Source: Cyanobacteria bacterium M_surface_7_m2_037 (GTDB lineage Bacteria > Cyanobacteriota > Cyanobacteriia > PCC-6307 > Cyanobiaceae). From it: a stretch of DNA of 6,098 bases. The notes beneath the pieces were generated by a model. It saw only the letters and a list, made by a program, of their open reading frames with translations, was not told where the DNA came from and ran no database searches. Numbering within the stretch: position 1 is the first letter of the stretch; each line of letters starts with the position of its first letter. Shown here piece by piece: positions 1 to 5,943 of this stretch. The stretch is taken from assembly GCA_016882585.1 (NCBI GenBank), contig VGPP01000104.1, forward strand, positions 1 to 6,098, given 5' to 3'. The translations under genes were made by a program, and so were the position numbers.

Positions 1-1295
1 TGGCGCAGGGTGGGGATGGGCAGCTCGCGGATGTCGATGCCATCGAGCAGGATCCGGCCCTGCTGCGGTTCGTAGAGGCGGCAGAGCAGGCGGATCACCG
101 TGCTCTTGCCGGACCCGGTGGGCCCCACCAGGGCCACGTGCTCTCCCGGTGCGATGCGGAAGGAGAGGTTGGTGAGGATCGGATCGTCGGCGCGGTAGGC
201 GAACGACACGTTGTCGAACACCACCTCGCCGGCACTGCTGCGCTCGCGGCCGCTCAGCACCGCCGCGGCAGAGCGCTGCTCCTGGGGGAGTTCCTGGATC
301 TCGATCGGCTCCTCCATCAGTTCACCGATGCGCTCCACCGCGGTGAGGCCGCCCTGGATCTGGGTGAAGCGCTCCGCCAGCTGGCGCAGCGGATCAAACA
401 AGCGCTGCGAATAGAGGATGAAGGTGGTGAGGGTGCCCAGGCCCATGGCGCCGGCCGTCACCATCCAGCCCCCCAGGGCCAGCACCAGCGCAATCGCGCC
501 GAGTGATACCCACTCGATCAGGGCGGAGATGGCCGAGTCGTAGAAGATCGTGCCGTTCACCGCCTGGCGGTAGGCCTCGGTGGTTTTGCCGAAGCGAGCG
601 GAGTTGTAAGCCTCGCGGCGGAACATCTGCACCACCTCGAGCCCCTGCAGGTTTTCCTGCAGATCGGCGTTGAGCTGGCTGAGCTCCTCGCGCACCCGGT
701 AGTTGGCCTTGCGGTAGCGGCGCTGCAGCCAGAGCATCGTGAGCGTGACCGGCACCTGCGAAGCCAGCAGCAGCACACCCAGGCGCGGCTCGATCGTGAT
801 CATCGTGGCGGCGATCACCAGCAGAGTCACCAGATCCGCCAGCAGGCCCACGGCACCACTGCCAAACACCTCCGCCAGGGCATCCACATCGCTGGTGAGG
901 CGGGTGAGCAACTTGCCTACCGGCGTGCGGTCGTGGAAGCGCAGCGAGAGATCGAGCGCGTGGGCGAAGAGGTCGTTGCGGATGCGGGCCGTGAGCCGTT
1001 GGCCCACCGCCTGCACGTTGAAACTCTGCAAACCCTGCAGGCCAAGGCGCACAAGCACCGCCACCAGCAGCAGCAACACCAAGGTGCGCAGCTGCTGCGC
1101 CAGGGGCAGCGGCTCCAGCCAGGCGAGCACGGGCTCCTGGCGCAACGCTGAAATCGCCTGACCCACGAGCAGGGGCTGCACGGCGGCGGCCCCTGCCACC
1201 GGGATCAGCAGCACCAGGGTGAGCAGAAGGCGTTTGCGGTCGCGGCCCAGGTAGGGCAGCAGGCGCAGCAGGCGTTGCCGATCGCGAGCAGCCAT
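1..1295 (-). CDS. ABC exporter half-transporter (fused membrane domain and ATPase), 3' end outside window
   Basis: The first 431 codons are present, starting at ATG 1295 and reading open to the left edge. The N-terminal part is a type-I exporter membrane domain with about six hydrophobic segments, near residues 23-45, 69-89, 145-168, 171-190, 257-282 and 285-306. Between them are typical exporter elements: an RIRNDLF coupling-helix region (about 104-110), FHDRTPVGKLLTRLTSDVD (120-138) and ENLQGLEVVQ (214-223). The nucleotide-binding domain begins near residue 357. Its Walker A, GPTGSGKST, is at residues 391-399 (bases 99-125). Q-loop, signature, Walker B and H-loop would lie beyond the edge. 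The family (MsbA/multidrug/lipid exporter, ABCB-like) works as a dimer in the inner membrane and exports lipids, drugs or peptides; the substrate cannot be told here. The ATG overlaps the hisG stop as TGATG, which suggests translational coupling. It is truncated by the window, not by mutation. Confidence 0.93.
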   Translation of the reverse strand, partial: MAARDRQRLLRLLPYLGRDRKRLLLTLVLLIPVAGAAAVQPLLVGQAISALRQEPVLAWLEPLPLAQQLRTLVLLLLVAVLVRLGLQGLQSFNVQAVGQRLTARIRNDLFAHALDLSLRFHDRTPVGKLLTRLTSDVDALAEVFGSGAVGLLADLVTLLVIAATMITIEPRLGVLLLASQVPVTLTMLWLQRRYRKANYRVREELSQLNADLQENLQGLEVVQMFRREAYNSARFGKTTEAYRQAVNGTIFYDSAISALIEWVSLGAIALVLALGGWMVTAGAMGLGTLTTFILYSQRLFDPLRQLAERFTQIQGGLTAVERIGELMEEPIEIQELPQEQRSAAAVLSGRERSSAGEVVFDNVSFAYRADDPILTNLSFRIAPGEHVALVGPTGSGKSTVIRLLCRLYEPQQGRILLDGIDIRELPIPTLR

Positions 1296-1942
1296 CAGGC
1301 GGCCGGGCGGCTGGACACCGCCGCGATCTGATCCACGATCCCCTGCAGCTCGCCGCCATCGAGGCGCAGCGAAAGCGGATGCCCCACCAAACGCGCGGTG
1401 GAGTGGAACAGATCTTCGATGGCGATCAGGCCGTTTTCCACCAGGGTGCGGCCGGTGGCCACCAGATCCACAATCGCTTCACTCATCCCGGTGATCGGCC
1501 CGAGCTCCACCGAGCCGGCCAGGTGGATCAGCTCCACCGGCAGATCAAGGGCTTCGAAATACTCCTCAGCGCAACGGGTGAACTTGCTGGCCACGCGGCA
1601 GTGGGCCGGCAGATCAGCGGCGCGGCGGTAAGGGCTGGTGGCCTTCACAGCCACGCTCATGCGGCAGCCACCGAAGCCGAGATCCACCAAGTGGGCCACC
1701 GGCAACTGGTGTTCGCGGAGCACGTCGTAGCCCACCACACCGAGCTGGGCCTGGCCGTAGGCCACATACACCGGCACATCGGCATTGCGCACCAGCAGGG
1801 CCCGAGCGCGGCCACAGGCGCTGGGAACCATCAACTGGCGATTGCCCGGCTCCAGCACGGCGGCGAAATCGAGCCCGGCAGCGGCAAAGCGCGCCACGGA
1901 ATCCTTGAGGAGGGCTCCCTTGGCCAGCGCGACGGTGATCAT
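1295..1942 (-). CDS. hisG: ATP phosphoribosyltransferase, short form (HisG-S)
   Basis: HisG catalyses the first committed step of histidine synthesis: ATP plus PRPP gives phosphoribosyl-ATP and pyrophosphate, in the cytoplasm. The 215-residue protein starts ITVALAKGALL, typical of the family, and carries the signature E146...GMSEAIVDLVATGRTL (152-167), whose DLVATGRTL part is the PRPP-binding loop. It stops near residue 215 and lacks the roughly 80-residue C-terminal regulatory domain of long HisG. Short HisG enzymes are known to need HisZ, a histidyl-tRNA-synthetase-like regulatory subunit, for activity and histidine feedback; hisZ is not in this window, so it is expected elsewhere. The start is ATG 1942, with no clear Shine-Dalgarno upstream. 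Its TGA overlaps the ATG of the downstream ABC exporter by one base. It diverges from gloB across 29 bp, so its promoter must reach into the gloB 5' end. Confidence 0.96.
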   Translation of the reverse strand: MITVALAKGALLKDSVARFAAAGLDFAAVLEPGNRQLMVPSACGRARALLVRNADVPVYVAYGQAQLGVVGYDVLREHQLPVAHLVDLGFGGCRMSVAVKATSPYRRAADLPAHCRVASKFTRCAEEYFEALDLPVELIHLAGSVELGPITGMSEAIVDLVATGRTLVENGLIAIEDLFHSTARLVGHPLSLRLDGGELQGIVDQIAAVSSRPAA

Positions 1943-1971
1943 GGGAGTCAGCCTGAACCGGGACTTTAACG
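1943..1971. promoter_or_regulatory. 29-bp divergent gap hisG / gloB
   Basis: These 29 bases separate the start codons of two divergent genes and must hold, or adjoin, both promoters. The only AT-rich core is ACTTTAACG near 1963-1971. It reads TTAAAG on the minus strand, a poor -10-like hexamer that could serve hisG. No matching -35 or Shine-Dalgarno is visible for either gene. Promoter elements therefore probably extend into the opposite gene, or gloB starts further in, at GTG 2011, which would widen the gap to 68 bp. Confidence 0.35.
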
Positions 1972-2745
1972 ATGCAACAGGCCCTCACCACAGCGCCGAT
2001 CGCCCAGCGGGTGGCGCTGATCCCGGTGCTGAACGACAACTATGTGTTTGTGCTGCATGGCGCCAGCCCCGGCCCAGCGGTGGTGGTGGATCCGGCCGTG
2101 GCCGAACCGGTGATCGACTGGCTCGAGCAGCAGGGTCTGGAGCTCAGCGCGATCCTGCACACCCATCACCACCACGACCACATCGGCGGCACACCGGGCT
2201 TGCTGCAGCGCTGGCCCGAGGCGGCCGTGATTGCCAGTAGCGCCGATCAAGCCCGCATCCCGCTGCAAACGCTGGCGGTGCAGGGGGGTGATCAGCTGGA
2301 GCTGCTGGGCCGCTCCATTGAGGTGTTGGCCGTGCCAGGCCACACCGCCCATCACATCGCCTACTACCTGCCGCCAGCGGGGGATCACGGCGGCCATGTG
2401 TTCTGCGGCGACACGCTGTTTGCCGCGGGATGCGGCCGCCTGTTTGAAGGCACACCGCAGCAGATGCACGCCTCGCTGCAGGCCCTGGCGGCCCTGCCGG
2501 ATGCCACCAAGGTGTGGTGCGCCCATGAGTACACCGCCGGCAACCTGCGCTGGGCGGCCGCCGAATGCCCCGCTGATGAGGCGATTCAGGCGCGGCTGGC
2601 GGAGGTGGAAGCGCTCAGGGCCAGGCAAGAGCCCACCATTCCCAGCAGCATCGGCCTCGAGCGAGCCACCAATCTGTTTGTGCGGGCGGCCGATGCCGAC
2701 AGCCTGCGCAAGCTGCGCGGCAGCAAAGACCTCTGGAAAGGCTGA
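1972..2745 (+). CDS. gloB: Hydroxyacylglutathione hydrolase (glyoxalase II)
   Basis: GloB hydrolyses S-D-lactoylglutathione to D-lactate and glutathione, the second step of methylglyoxal detoxification in the cytoplasm. The 257-residue protein is a complete metallo-beta-lactamase-fold enzyme. The metal-binding motif THHHHDHIGG at 64-73 supplies H65, H67, D69 and H70; further ligands are H124 (PGHT), D147 (GDTLF) and H185 (CAHEYT). The C-terminal glutathione-binding region is present, with TIPSSIGLERATN at 222-234 and RKLRGSKD at 246-253. The family core usually begins at about IPVLNDNY (17-24), so the first 13 or so residues are extra and GTG 2011 (residue 14) is an alternative start. ATG 1972 is kept because it is the only in-frame ATG. 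The gene is monocistronic, divergent from hisG, and converges on the ABC ATPase with 17 bases between stop codons. Glyoxalase I is not in the window. Confidence 0.96.
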   Translation: MQQALTTAPIAQRVALIPVLNDNYVFVLHGASPGPAVVVDPAVAEPVIDWLEQQGLELSAILHTHHHHDHIGGTPGLLQRWPEAAVIASSADQARIPLQTLAVQGGDQLELLGRSIEVLAVPGHTAHHIAYYLPPAGDHGGHVFCGDTLFAAGCGRLFEGTPQQMHASLQALAALPDATKVWCAHEYTAGNLRWAAAECPADEAIQARLAEVEALRARQEPTIPSSIGLERATNLFVRAADADSLRKLRGSKDLWKG

Positions 2746-2762
2746 TCCCCTGCCGGGTCGAA

Positions 2763-3890
2763 TCAGAGCGGCGCCGTTGCGGTGGCGGCGATCAGATCGA
2801 TGCCCGCAGGGAACAGCCGCACCGGCTCACCCGCCCGCAACCGCAGCTGGCAGCGCTGACCGCGGCTGTAGTCGTGCTCCAGCGGCAAACGCAGCCGCAG
2901 CCGCCCCTGGCCGCATTGCACTTGATACAGCCATTCGCGGCCGAGAAATTCACGGCCCAGCACCCAGTCCTCGGCGGTGTCATCCGGCGTGAGCAGGAGG
3001 CCCTGGGGGCTCACCAACACCTGCAGATCATCGGCCTCCGACGGAGCGGGCAGCGGCACACCAGCCGGTGCTTCCAGGGCGCCAAAGGCCGTGGTGAGCG
3101 TGCTGCCCTGCCAGCGGGCGAGGAGCAGGTTGCTCTGCAGCACGAAGCGGCCCACAAAGGCGGTGGCCGGCGCGGCCACCAGCTCCTGGGGGCTGGCGCA
3201 CTGGTGCAGATGGCCGGATTCGAGCACCGCCACCCGATCGCAGATGGCCAGGGCTTCCTCTGGATCGTGGGTCACGATCACGCCACTGGCGCCGCAGCGC
3301 GCCAACACGCCGGGAAGCTCGGCCCGCAGCCGCAACCGCACCTCCACATCCAGGTTGGAGAAGGGTTCATCGAGCAGCACCAGCGAGCAGCCGGGTGCGA
3401 GGGCCCGGGCCAGGGCCAGGCGCTGGCGTTGCCCGCCGGAGAGCTCGTGCGGGTAGCGATGCTCGAGCCCTTTGAGGCCCAGCAGCTCGAGCAACCAGGC
3501 GGCGCGGCTGCTGTCCTGCCCGCGGCGCAAGCCGAAGCAGGCATTGCGCCAGGCATCGAGGTGGGGGAAGAGGGCGTAGTCCTGAAACACCATGCCCACG
3601 CCGCGGCGCTCCGGCGGCAACCAGCGGTGCGGGCCGGCCACCTCCTGCCCGCCGATGCGCACCACACCGCGATCGGGTTGCTCAAAGCCGGCAATCAGGC
3701 GCAGCAGCGTGGTTTTGCCGCAACCGGATGGCCCCAGCAGGCCCACCAATTCACCGGGGCGCAGCTGGAACTGGATATCGCGCAGGGTCCAGTCGCCCGT
3801 GGACGCCGCACCGCGGTAGCGGTGCCACAGCCCATCGAGCTCCACCTGGGGCCGCAGCGGCAACTCAGGGTTGGACAGCTCGATTCGCAT
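2763..3890 (-). CDS. ABC importer ATP-binding subunit, FbpC/FutC/PotA type (possibly ferric iron)
   Basis: This is a complete importer ATPase of 375 residues. It has Walker A GPSGCGKTT (53-61), Q-loop VFQDYALFPH (101-110), signature LSGGQRQR (150-157), Walker B VLLDEP (171-176) with catalytic E175, D-loop SNLD (178-181) and switch histidine H208 in VTHDPEEAL. A C-terminal beta-rich extension (about 285-365) looks like the TOBE domain of the MalK/CysA/PotA/FbpC group. The PSGCGKTT loop, the spacing and the 'FVGRFVLQSNLL' stretch best match ferric-iron or polyamine/thiosulfate-type importers; FutC is my preferred guess, but substrate is not proven. ATG 3890 (MRIELSNP) was chosen over the upstream in-frame ATG 3965, because that would overlap the ridA start and add 25 residues unlike any ATPase N-terminus. 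No permease or substrate-binding gene is adjacent, so its partners must be encoded elsewhere. It diverges from ridA by 43 bp. Confidence 0.9.
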   Translation of the reverse strand: MRIELSNPELPLRPQVELDGLWHRYRGAASTGDWTLRDIQFQLRPGELVGLLGPSGCGKTTLLRLIAGFEQPDRGVVRIGGQEVAGPHRWLPPERRGVGMVFQDYALFPHLDAWRNACFGLRRGQDSSRAAWLLELLGLKGLEHRYPHELSGGQRQRLALARALAPGCSLVLLDEPFSNLDVEVRLRLRAELPGVLARCGASGVIVTHDPEEALAICDRVAVLESGHLHQCASPQELVAAPATAFVGRFVLQSNLLLARWQGSTLTTAFGALEAPAGVPLPAPSEADDLQVLVSPQGLLLTPDDTAEDWVLGREFLGREWLYQVQCGQGRLRLRLPLEHDYSRGQRCQLRLRAGEPVRLFPAGIDLIAATATAPL

Positions 3891-3892
3891 CA

Positions 3893-3918
3893 GGCGCTCT
3901 GGCCATAGGCTCAGCGCC
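3893..3918. promoter_or_regulatory. Nested dyad in the 43-bp gap between the ABC ATPase and ridA
   Basis: The gap holds the inverted repeat GGCGCT (3893-3898) and AGCGCC (3913-3918). The arms are 20 bp apart centre to centre, about two helical turns. Inside is a second small dyad, GCC-ATA-GGC (3902-3910), with almost the same centre. The position between two divergent start codons suits an operator controlling one or both genes, or a structured leader. No convincing -10/-35 pair is seen. At this GC content a 6-bp GC-rich repeat can arise by chance. Confidence 0.3.
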
Positions 3919-3933
3919 CATCTTCCCTCCAGC

Positions 3934-4332
3934 ATGACCAGCCCCACGATCGAAGCCGTGACCACGAACGCTGCTCCGGCGCCCGTGGGTCCTTACAACC
4001 AGGCCGTGAAGGCCGGTGGGGTGCTCTATTGCAGCGGCCAGATCGCCCTGGATCCCGCCACCGGCGCGATGGTGGGCGGCGGCGATGTGGAGGCCGAAAC
4101 CCGCCAGGTGCTGAGCAACCTCAAAGCGGTGCTGAGCGAAGCGGGCTGCACCCCCCAACAGGTGGTGCGCACCACCGTGTTTCTGGCCGACCTCGGCGAT
4201 TTCGCCAAGGTGAATGCCCTTTATGCCGAGGTGTTCGGAGCCGGTGTGTCACCGGCGCGGGCCTGCGTGGAAGTGGCGGCCCTGCCGAAGGGCGCCCGCG
4301 TGGAGATCGATTGCATCGCCGTGCTCGGCTGA
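3934..4332 (+). CDS. ridA: RidA family reactive intermediate/imine deaminase
   Basis: RidA (YjgF/YER057c/UK114 family) hydrolyses reactive enamine/imine intermediates, such as 2-aminoacrylate released by serine/threonine dehydratase, so protecting PLP enzymes; it acts as a cytoplasmic trimer. The 132-residue product is full length for the family. It contains PVGPYNQAV (17-25), YCSGQIALDPATG (32-44) and the C-terminal signature PARACVEVAALPKGARVEID (107-126). The active-site arginine is R109 and the partner glutamate E124; Y21 is also conserved. All deaminase-critical residues I can check are present, which favours an active RidA-type deaminase over the Rid subgroups lacking the arginine. ATG 3934 gives the usual N-terminus; the longer in-frame reading from TTG 3871 would run into the divergent ATPase gene. 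No Shine-Dalgarno is visible (the upstream bases are CTTCCCTCCAGC). It converges on the AlkB gene with a single base between stop codons. Confidence 0.95.
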   Translation: MTSPTIEAVTTNAAPAPVGPYNQAVKAGGVLYCSGQIALDPATGAMVGGGDVEAETRQVLSNLKAVLSEAGCTPQQVVRTTVFLADLGDFAKVNALYAEVFGAGVSPARACVEVAALPKGARVEIDCIAVLG

Positions 4333-4333
4333 C

Positions 4334-4924
4334 TCAGGCCGGCCGAATCACGCGAAAGGTGAGGTTGATCCGCTCGTGCTGCACCCGCGCCCGCGGCGGC
4401 AGCGCGTGCTGCCAGTGGCGCTGGCTAGGCGGATCCATCACCAGCAGGTCGCCATCCGCCAGGTGGATGGCGAAGGGTGCATCACCGCCGCGGCGCGGCC
4501 GGAAGCGCAGATCGCGAGCAGCGCCGAGGCTGAGGGAGACGATCGGAGCCTGATCGTCGAGCTCGGGCTCGTCATCGGCGTGCCAACCCATGCGATCGGC
4601 GCCGTCGCGGTAGCGGTTGAGCAGCAGGCTGTTGAAGCGCACGCCGAGCTGATCGAGCAGCAGCTGGCGCAGGGTCTCGAGCTCGGCCGTCCACGGATGA
4701 ATCACCTGCTGCAGGCCGCTGTAGCGGTAGGTGCAGCCGGGATCCGCCACCCAGCAGGTGAGCCGCGGCGTGCGGTGCTGCTTGCCGTACACCGTGACCA
4801 GCGGCTGTTCCCAAGCCAGGCTCTGACCTAAGGCCTGGCGCAGCTGCGGGGGTTGGAAACCTTGCTGCTGGAGCCAGGCCACCCCATGACGCAGCTGCAG
4901 GCCAGAGCGCTCGATCCGGATCAA
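4334..4924 (-). CDS. alkB: AlkB-family 2-oxoglutarate/Fe(II) dioxygenase
   Basis: AlkB enzymes oxidatively demethylate alkylated bases such as 1-methyladenine and 3-methylcytosine in DNA or RNA, using Fe(II), oxygen and 2-oxoglutarate. The 196-residue protein keeps the whole active site: NRY (103-105); HAD (115-117) giving iron ligands H115 and D117; distal histidine H173 in WQHALPP; and ERINLTFR (184-191), whose R185 and R191 bind 2-oxoglutarate. VYGKQHRTPRLTCW (45-58) and YSG (68-70) resemble the nucleotide-recognition lid of the ALKBH2/ALKBH3-like branch rather than classical E. coli AlkB. The likely start is TTG 4924, because it gives a 4-bp TTGA overlap with the M23 gene and no ATG exists before residue 112. 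GTG at residue 15 is an alternative that would lose little conserved sequence. Translation is probably coupled to the upstream peptidase gene. No Ada or other alkylation-response gene is near. Confidence 0.92.
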   Translation of the reverse strand: MIRIERSGLQLRHGVAWLQQQGFQPPQLRQALGQSLAWEQPLVTVYGKQHRTPRLTCWVADPGCTYRYSGLQQVIHPWTAELETLRQLLLDQLGVRFNSLLLNRYRDGADRMGWHADDEPELDDQAPIVSLSLGAARDLRFRPRRGGDAPFAIHLADGDLLVMDPPSQRHWQHALPPRARVQHERINLTFRVIRPA

Positions 4925-5616
4925 GGCGAGGGGAACGGGATCCCCTGAGCCTGCTGCAACGGCGGTGGCGCCTGCGGCAACAGACGTGTGGCCTGATCGA
5001 TCAAGGGCGTGGGATCGAGCGCCAGCATCCGATCACCATCGCGGCGGCGCAGTTCAACATGCAGGTGCGGCCCACTGGCCCTGCCGCTCTGACCCACCTC
5101 ACCCAAGGACGTGGCGGCAGGCAGAAAGTCGCCCGGCTGCACCGAGGCCGACTGGAGGTGCGCATAGAGGGTCTGCCACCCGCGGCCGTGATCGAGCACC
5201 ACGGTGAGGCCATAGCCATCGAGTTCCTCCACCAGCACCACATGGCCAGGGAGCATCGCCAGCACCGGGGTGCCTTCTGGCGCCACCAGGTCTTGGCCGG
5301 CATGCATGCGCCAGGCCTGGCGGCTTTCGGAGTAGCGCCAGCCGTAGGGATCCACCTCCTCGGCCTGAATCGCCAGTGGGTACACGAGGCGCAGGGGCTC
5401 GCCGGGCCGCAGGGGCCAGGCCGCCTCTTGCGAGAGCTGGGCTGGCGTTGCGCTGGCCAACACCACATCCGCCACCGGTGTTTCAGCGGGAACCTGCGCC
5501 GGCCGTGGCGGAATCGCCGGATCGAGAGCGGCGTCCAGCCGTGGCTCCGCCTGCACCGCCAAGGTCAGCGAGATGCCGAAAGCCAGCACAACCAGCAACA
5601 ACCGCCGAGCGCTCAA
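4921..5616 (-). CDS. Secreted M23-family (LytM-domain) metallopeptidase
   Basis: The 231-residue protein is predicted to be exported. A basic start (SARR), a hydrophobic core (about 6-22) and an AVQA/EP site near residue 23 make a signal peptide. A proline/alanine-rich linker (about 24-80) leads to an M23 domain (about 90-200). The expected zinc ligands are H105 and D109 (MHAGQDL) and H186 (HLH), with catalytic histidines H153 (YAHL) and H184, so the active site is intact, unlike the degenerate EnvC/NlpD activators. Family members cut peptide cross-links in peptidoglycan in the periplasm, remodelling the wall or splitting daughter cells. No LysM or coiled-coil domain is seen; the tail (about 214-231) is rich in proline and glutamine. 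The start is TTG 5616, because an in-frame stop lies just upstream and no ATG lies before residue 104; GGTGAG about 6-11 bases upstream could bind the ribosome. It is the first gene of a two-gene unit with alkB. Confidence 0.92.
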   Translation of the reverse strand: MSARRLLLVVLAFGISLTLAVQAEPRLDAALDPAIPPRPAQVPAETPVADVVLASATPAQLSQEAAWPLRPGEPLRLVYPLAIQAEEVDPYGWRYSESRQAWRMHAGQDLVAPEGTPVLAMLPGHVVLVEELDGYGLTVVLDHGRGWQTLYAHLQSASVQPGDFLPAATSLGEVGQSGRASGPHLHVELRRRDGDRMLALDPTPLIDQATRLLPQAPPPLQQAQGIPFPSP

Positions 5617-5634
5617 GCAGGCTCACCACCCAGG

Positions 5635-5663
5635 TTGCACGCGTTGTACCGGGCCCCTAGAAA
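5635..5663 (+). promoter_or_regulatory. Putative sigma-70-type promoter for the small secreted protein gene
   Basis: TTGCAC (5635-5640) and TAGAAA (5658-5663) are separated by exactly 17 bases. The first matches the -35 consensus only in its TTG half, and the second matches four of six -10 positions. Transcription would begin near 5670, leaving a short leader before ATG 5686 and excluding the upstream in-frame TTG 5644 as a start. The same 69-bp gap must also carry the promoter of the divergent M23 gene; TACAAC on the minus strand (5648-5643) is a weak -10 candidate for it, without a good -35. Confidence 0.45.
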
Positions 5664-5685
5664 AAGGCCAGAGTTTCCCGAGCTG

Positions 5686-5931
5686 ATGCGCTGTGCCGCC
5701 CTCTCTGCCCTGGCTGCGCTCGGCTTGCTGCAAGGCACGCCGGCGTTAGCGGGCTCCGCCACGGCGGGCTCGATCATGAGCAAGCAGGCAGCGATTGCGA
5801 TCGCCACCAGCTCGATGCCAGCCGGCAACAGCGTGAGCCGCGTGCAGTGCACCACGATGGTGCGCGACCTCTCGGCCCGCTACCGCTGCACCGTGTGGTG
5901 GAGCCCTGCCGCTGGCGAGGGCGACGGGTAA
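5686..5931 (+). CDS. Small secreted protein of unknown function (81 aa)
   Basis: I do not recognise a named family. The 81-residue protein begins with a clear signal peptide: M-R, a hydrophobic run (about 4-15) and TPALA/GS, giving cleavage after residue 22. The mature part, about 59 residues, opens with a small-residue-rich segment. Its core is SMPAGNSVSRVQCTTMVRD (43-61) and ARYRCTVWW (64-72). The only two cysteines of the mature protein, C55 and C68, are 12 residues apart and could form a disulfide in the periplasm or thylakoid lumen. The tail is short, small and acidic. ATG 5686 is chosen because it gives a compact signal peptide and sits 16 bases after the start predicted from the promoter. 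The frame stays open far upstream, to about 5059, but that part is antisense to the M23 gene. The stop lies 12 bases before tRNA-Pro. Coding status rests on the signal peptide, promoter and position, not on homology. Confidence 0.75.
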   Translation: MRCAALSALAALGLLQGTPALAGSATAGSIMSKQAAIAIATSSMPAGNSVSRVQCTTMVRDLSARYRCTVWWSPAAGEGDG

Positions 5932-5943
5932 GCTCCGTCACAA

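Noticed and set aside
394..1359. Minus-strand open frame of 321 codons across the exporter gene
   Set aside because: It is an alternative frame of the true exporter gene, with proline/alanine/arginine-rich low-complexity sequence. The real frame has transmembrane segments and Walker A.
2746..2762. Possible shared terminator between gloB and the ABC ATPase
   Set aside because: The 17-base gap has no stem with a U-tract on either strand; only a short CCC/GGG pairing is possible.
2874..3908. Long plus-strand open frame (344 codons) opposite the ABC ATPase
   Set aside because: The minus strand encodes an ATPase with every expected motif. The opposite frame is low-complexity, rich in Q, A, G and H, as expected from antisense reading of high-GC codons, and shows no recognisable domain.
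3891..3965. 25-residue N-terminal extension of the ABC ATPase from ATG 3965
   Set aside because: It would overlap the first 32 bases of ridA and adds residues unlike an importer ATPase N-terminus; ATG 3890 gives a normal start.
5059..5685. Upstream extension of the small secreted protein frame to 290 codons
   Set aside because: The added part is antisense to the M23 peptidase and would bury the signal peptide in the middle of the protein. The promoter at 5635-5663 and ATG 5686 explain the gene better.
5797..5804. GCGATCGC octamer (HIP1, common in many cyanobacteria)
   Set aside because: I found only one copy in about 6 kb, not clearly above chance at this GC content, so it neither proves nor excludes a cyanobacterial origin.
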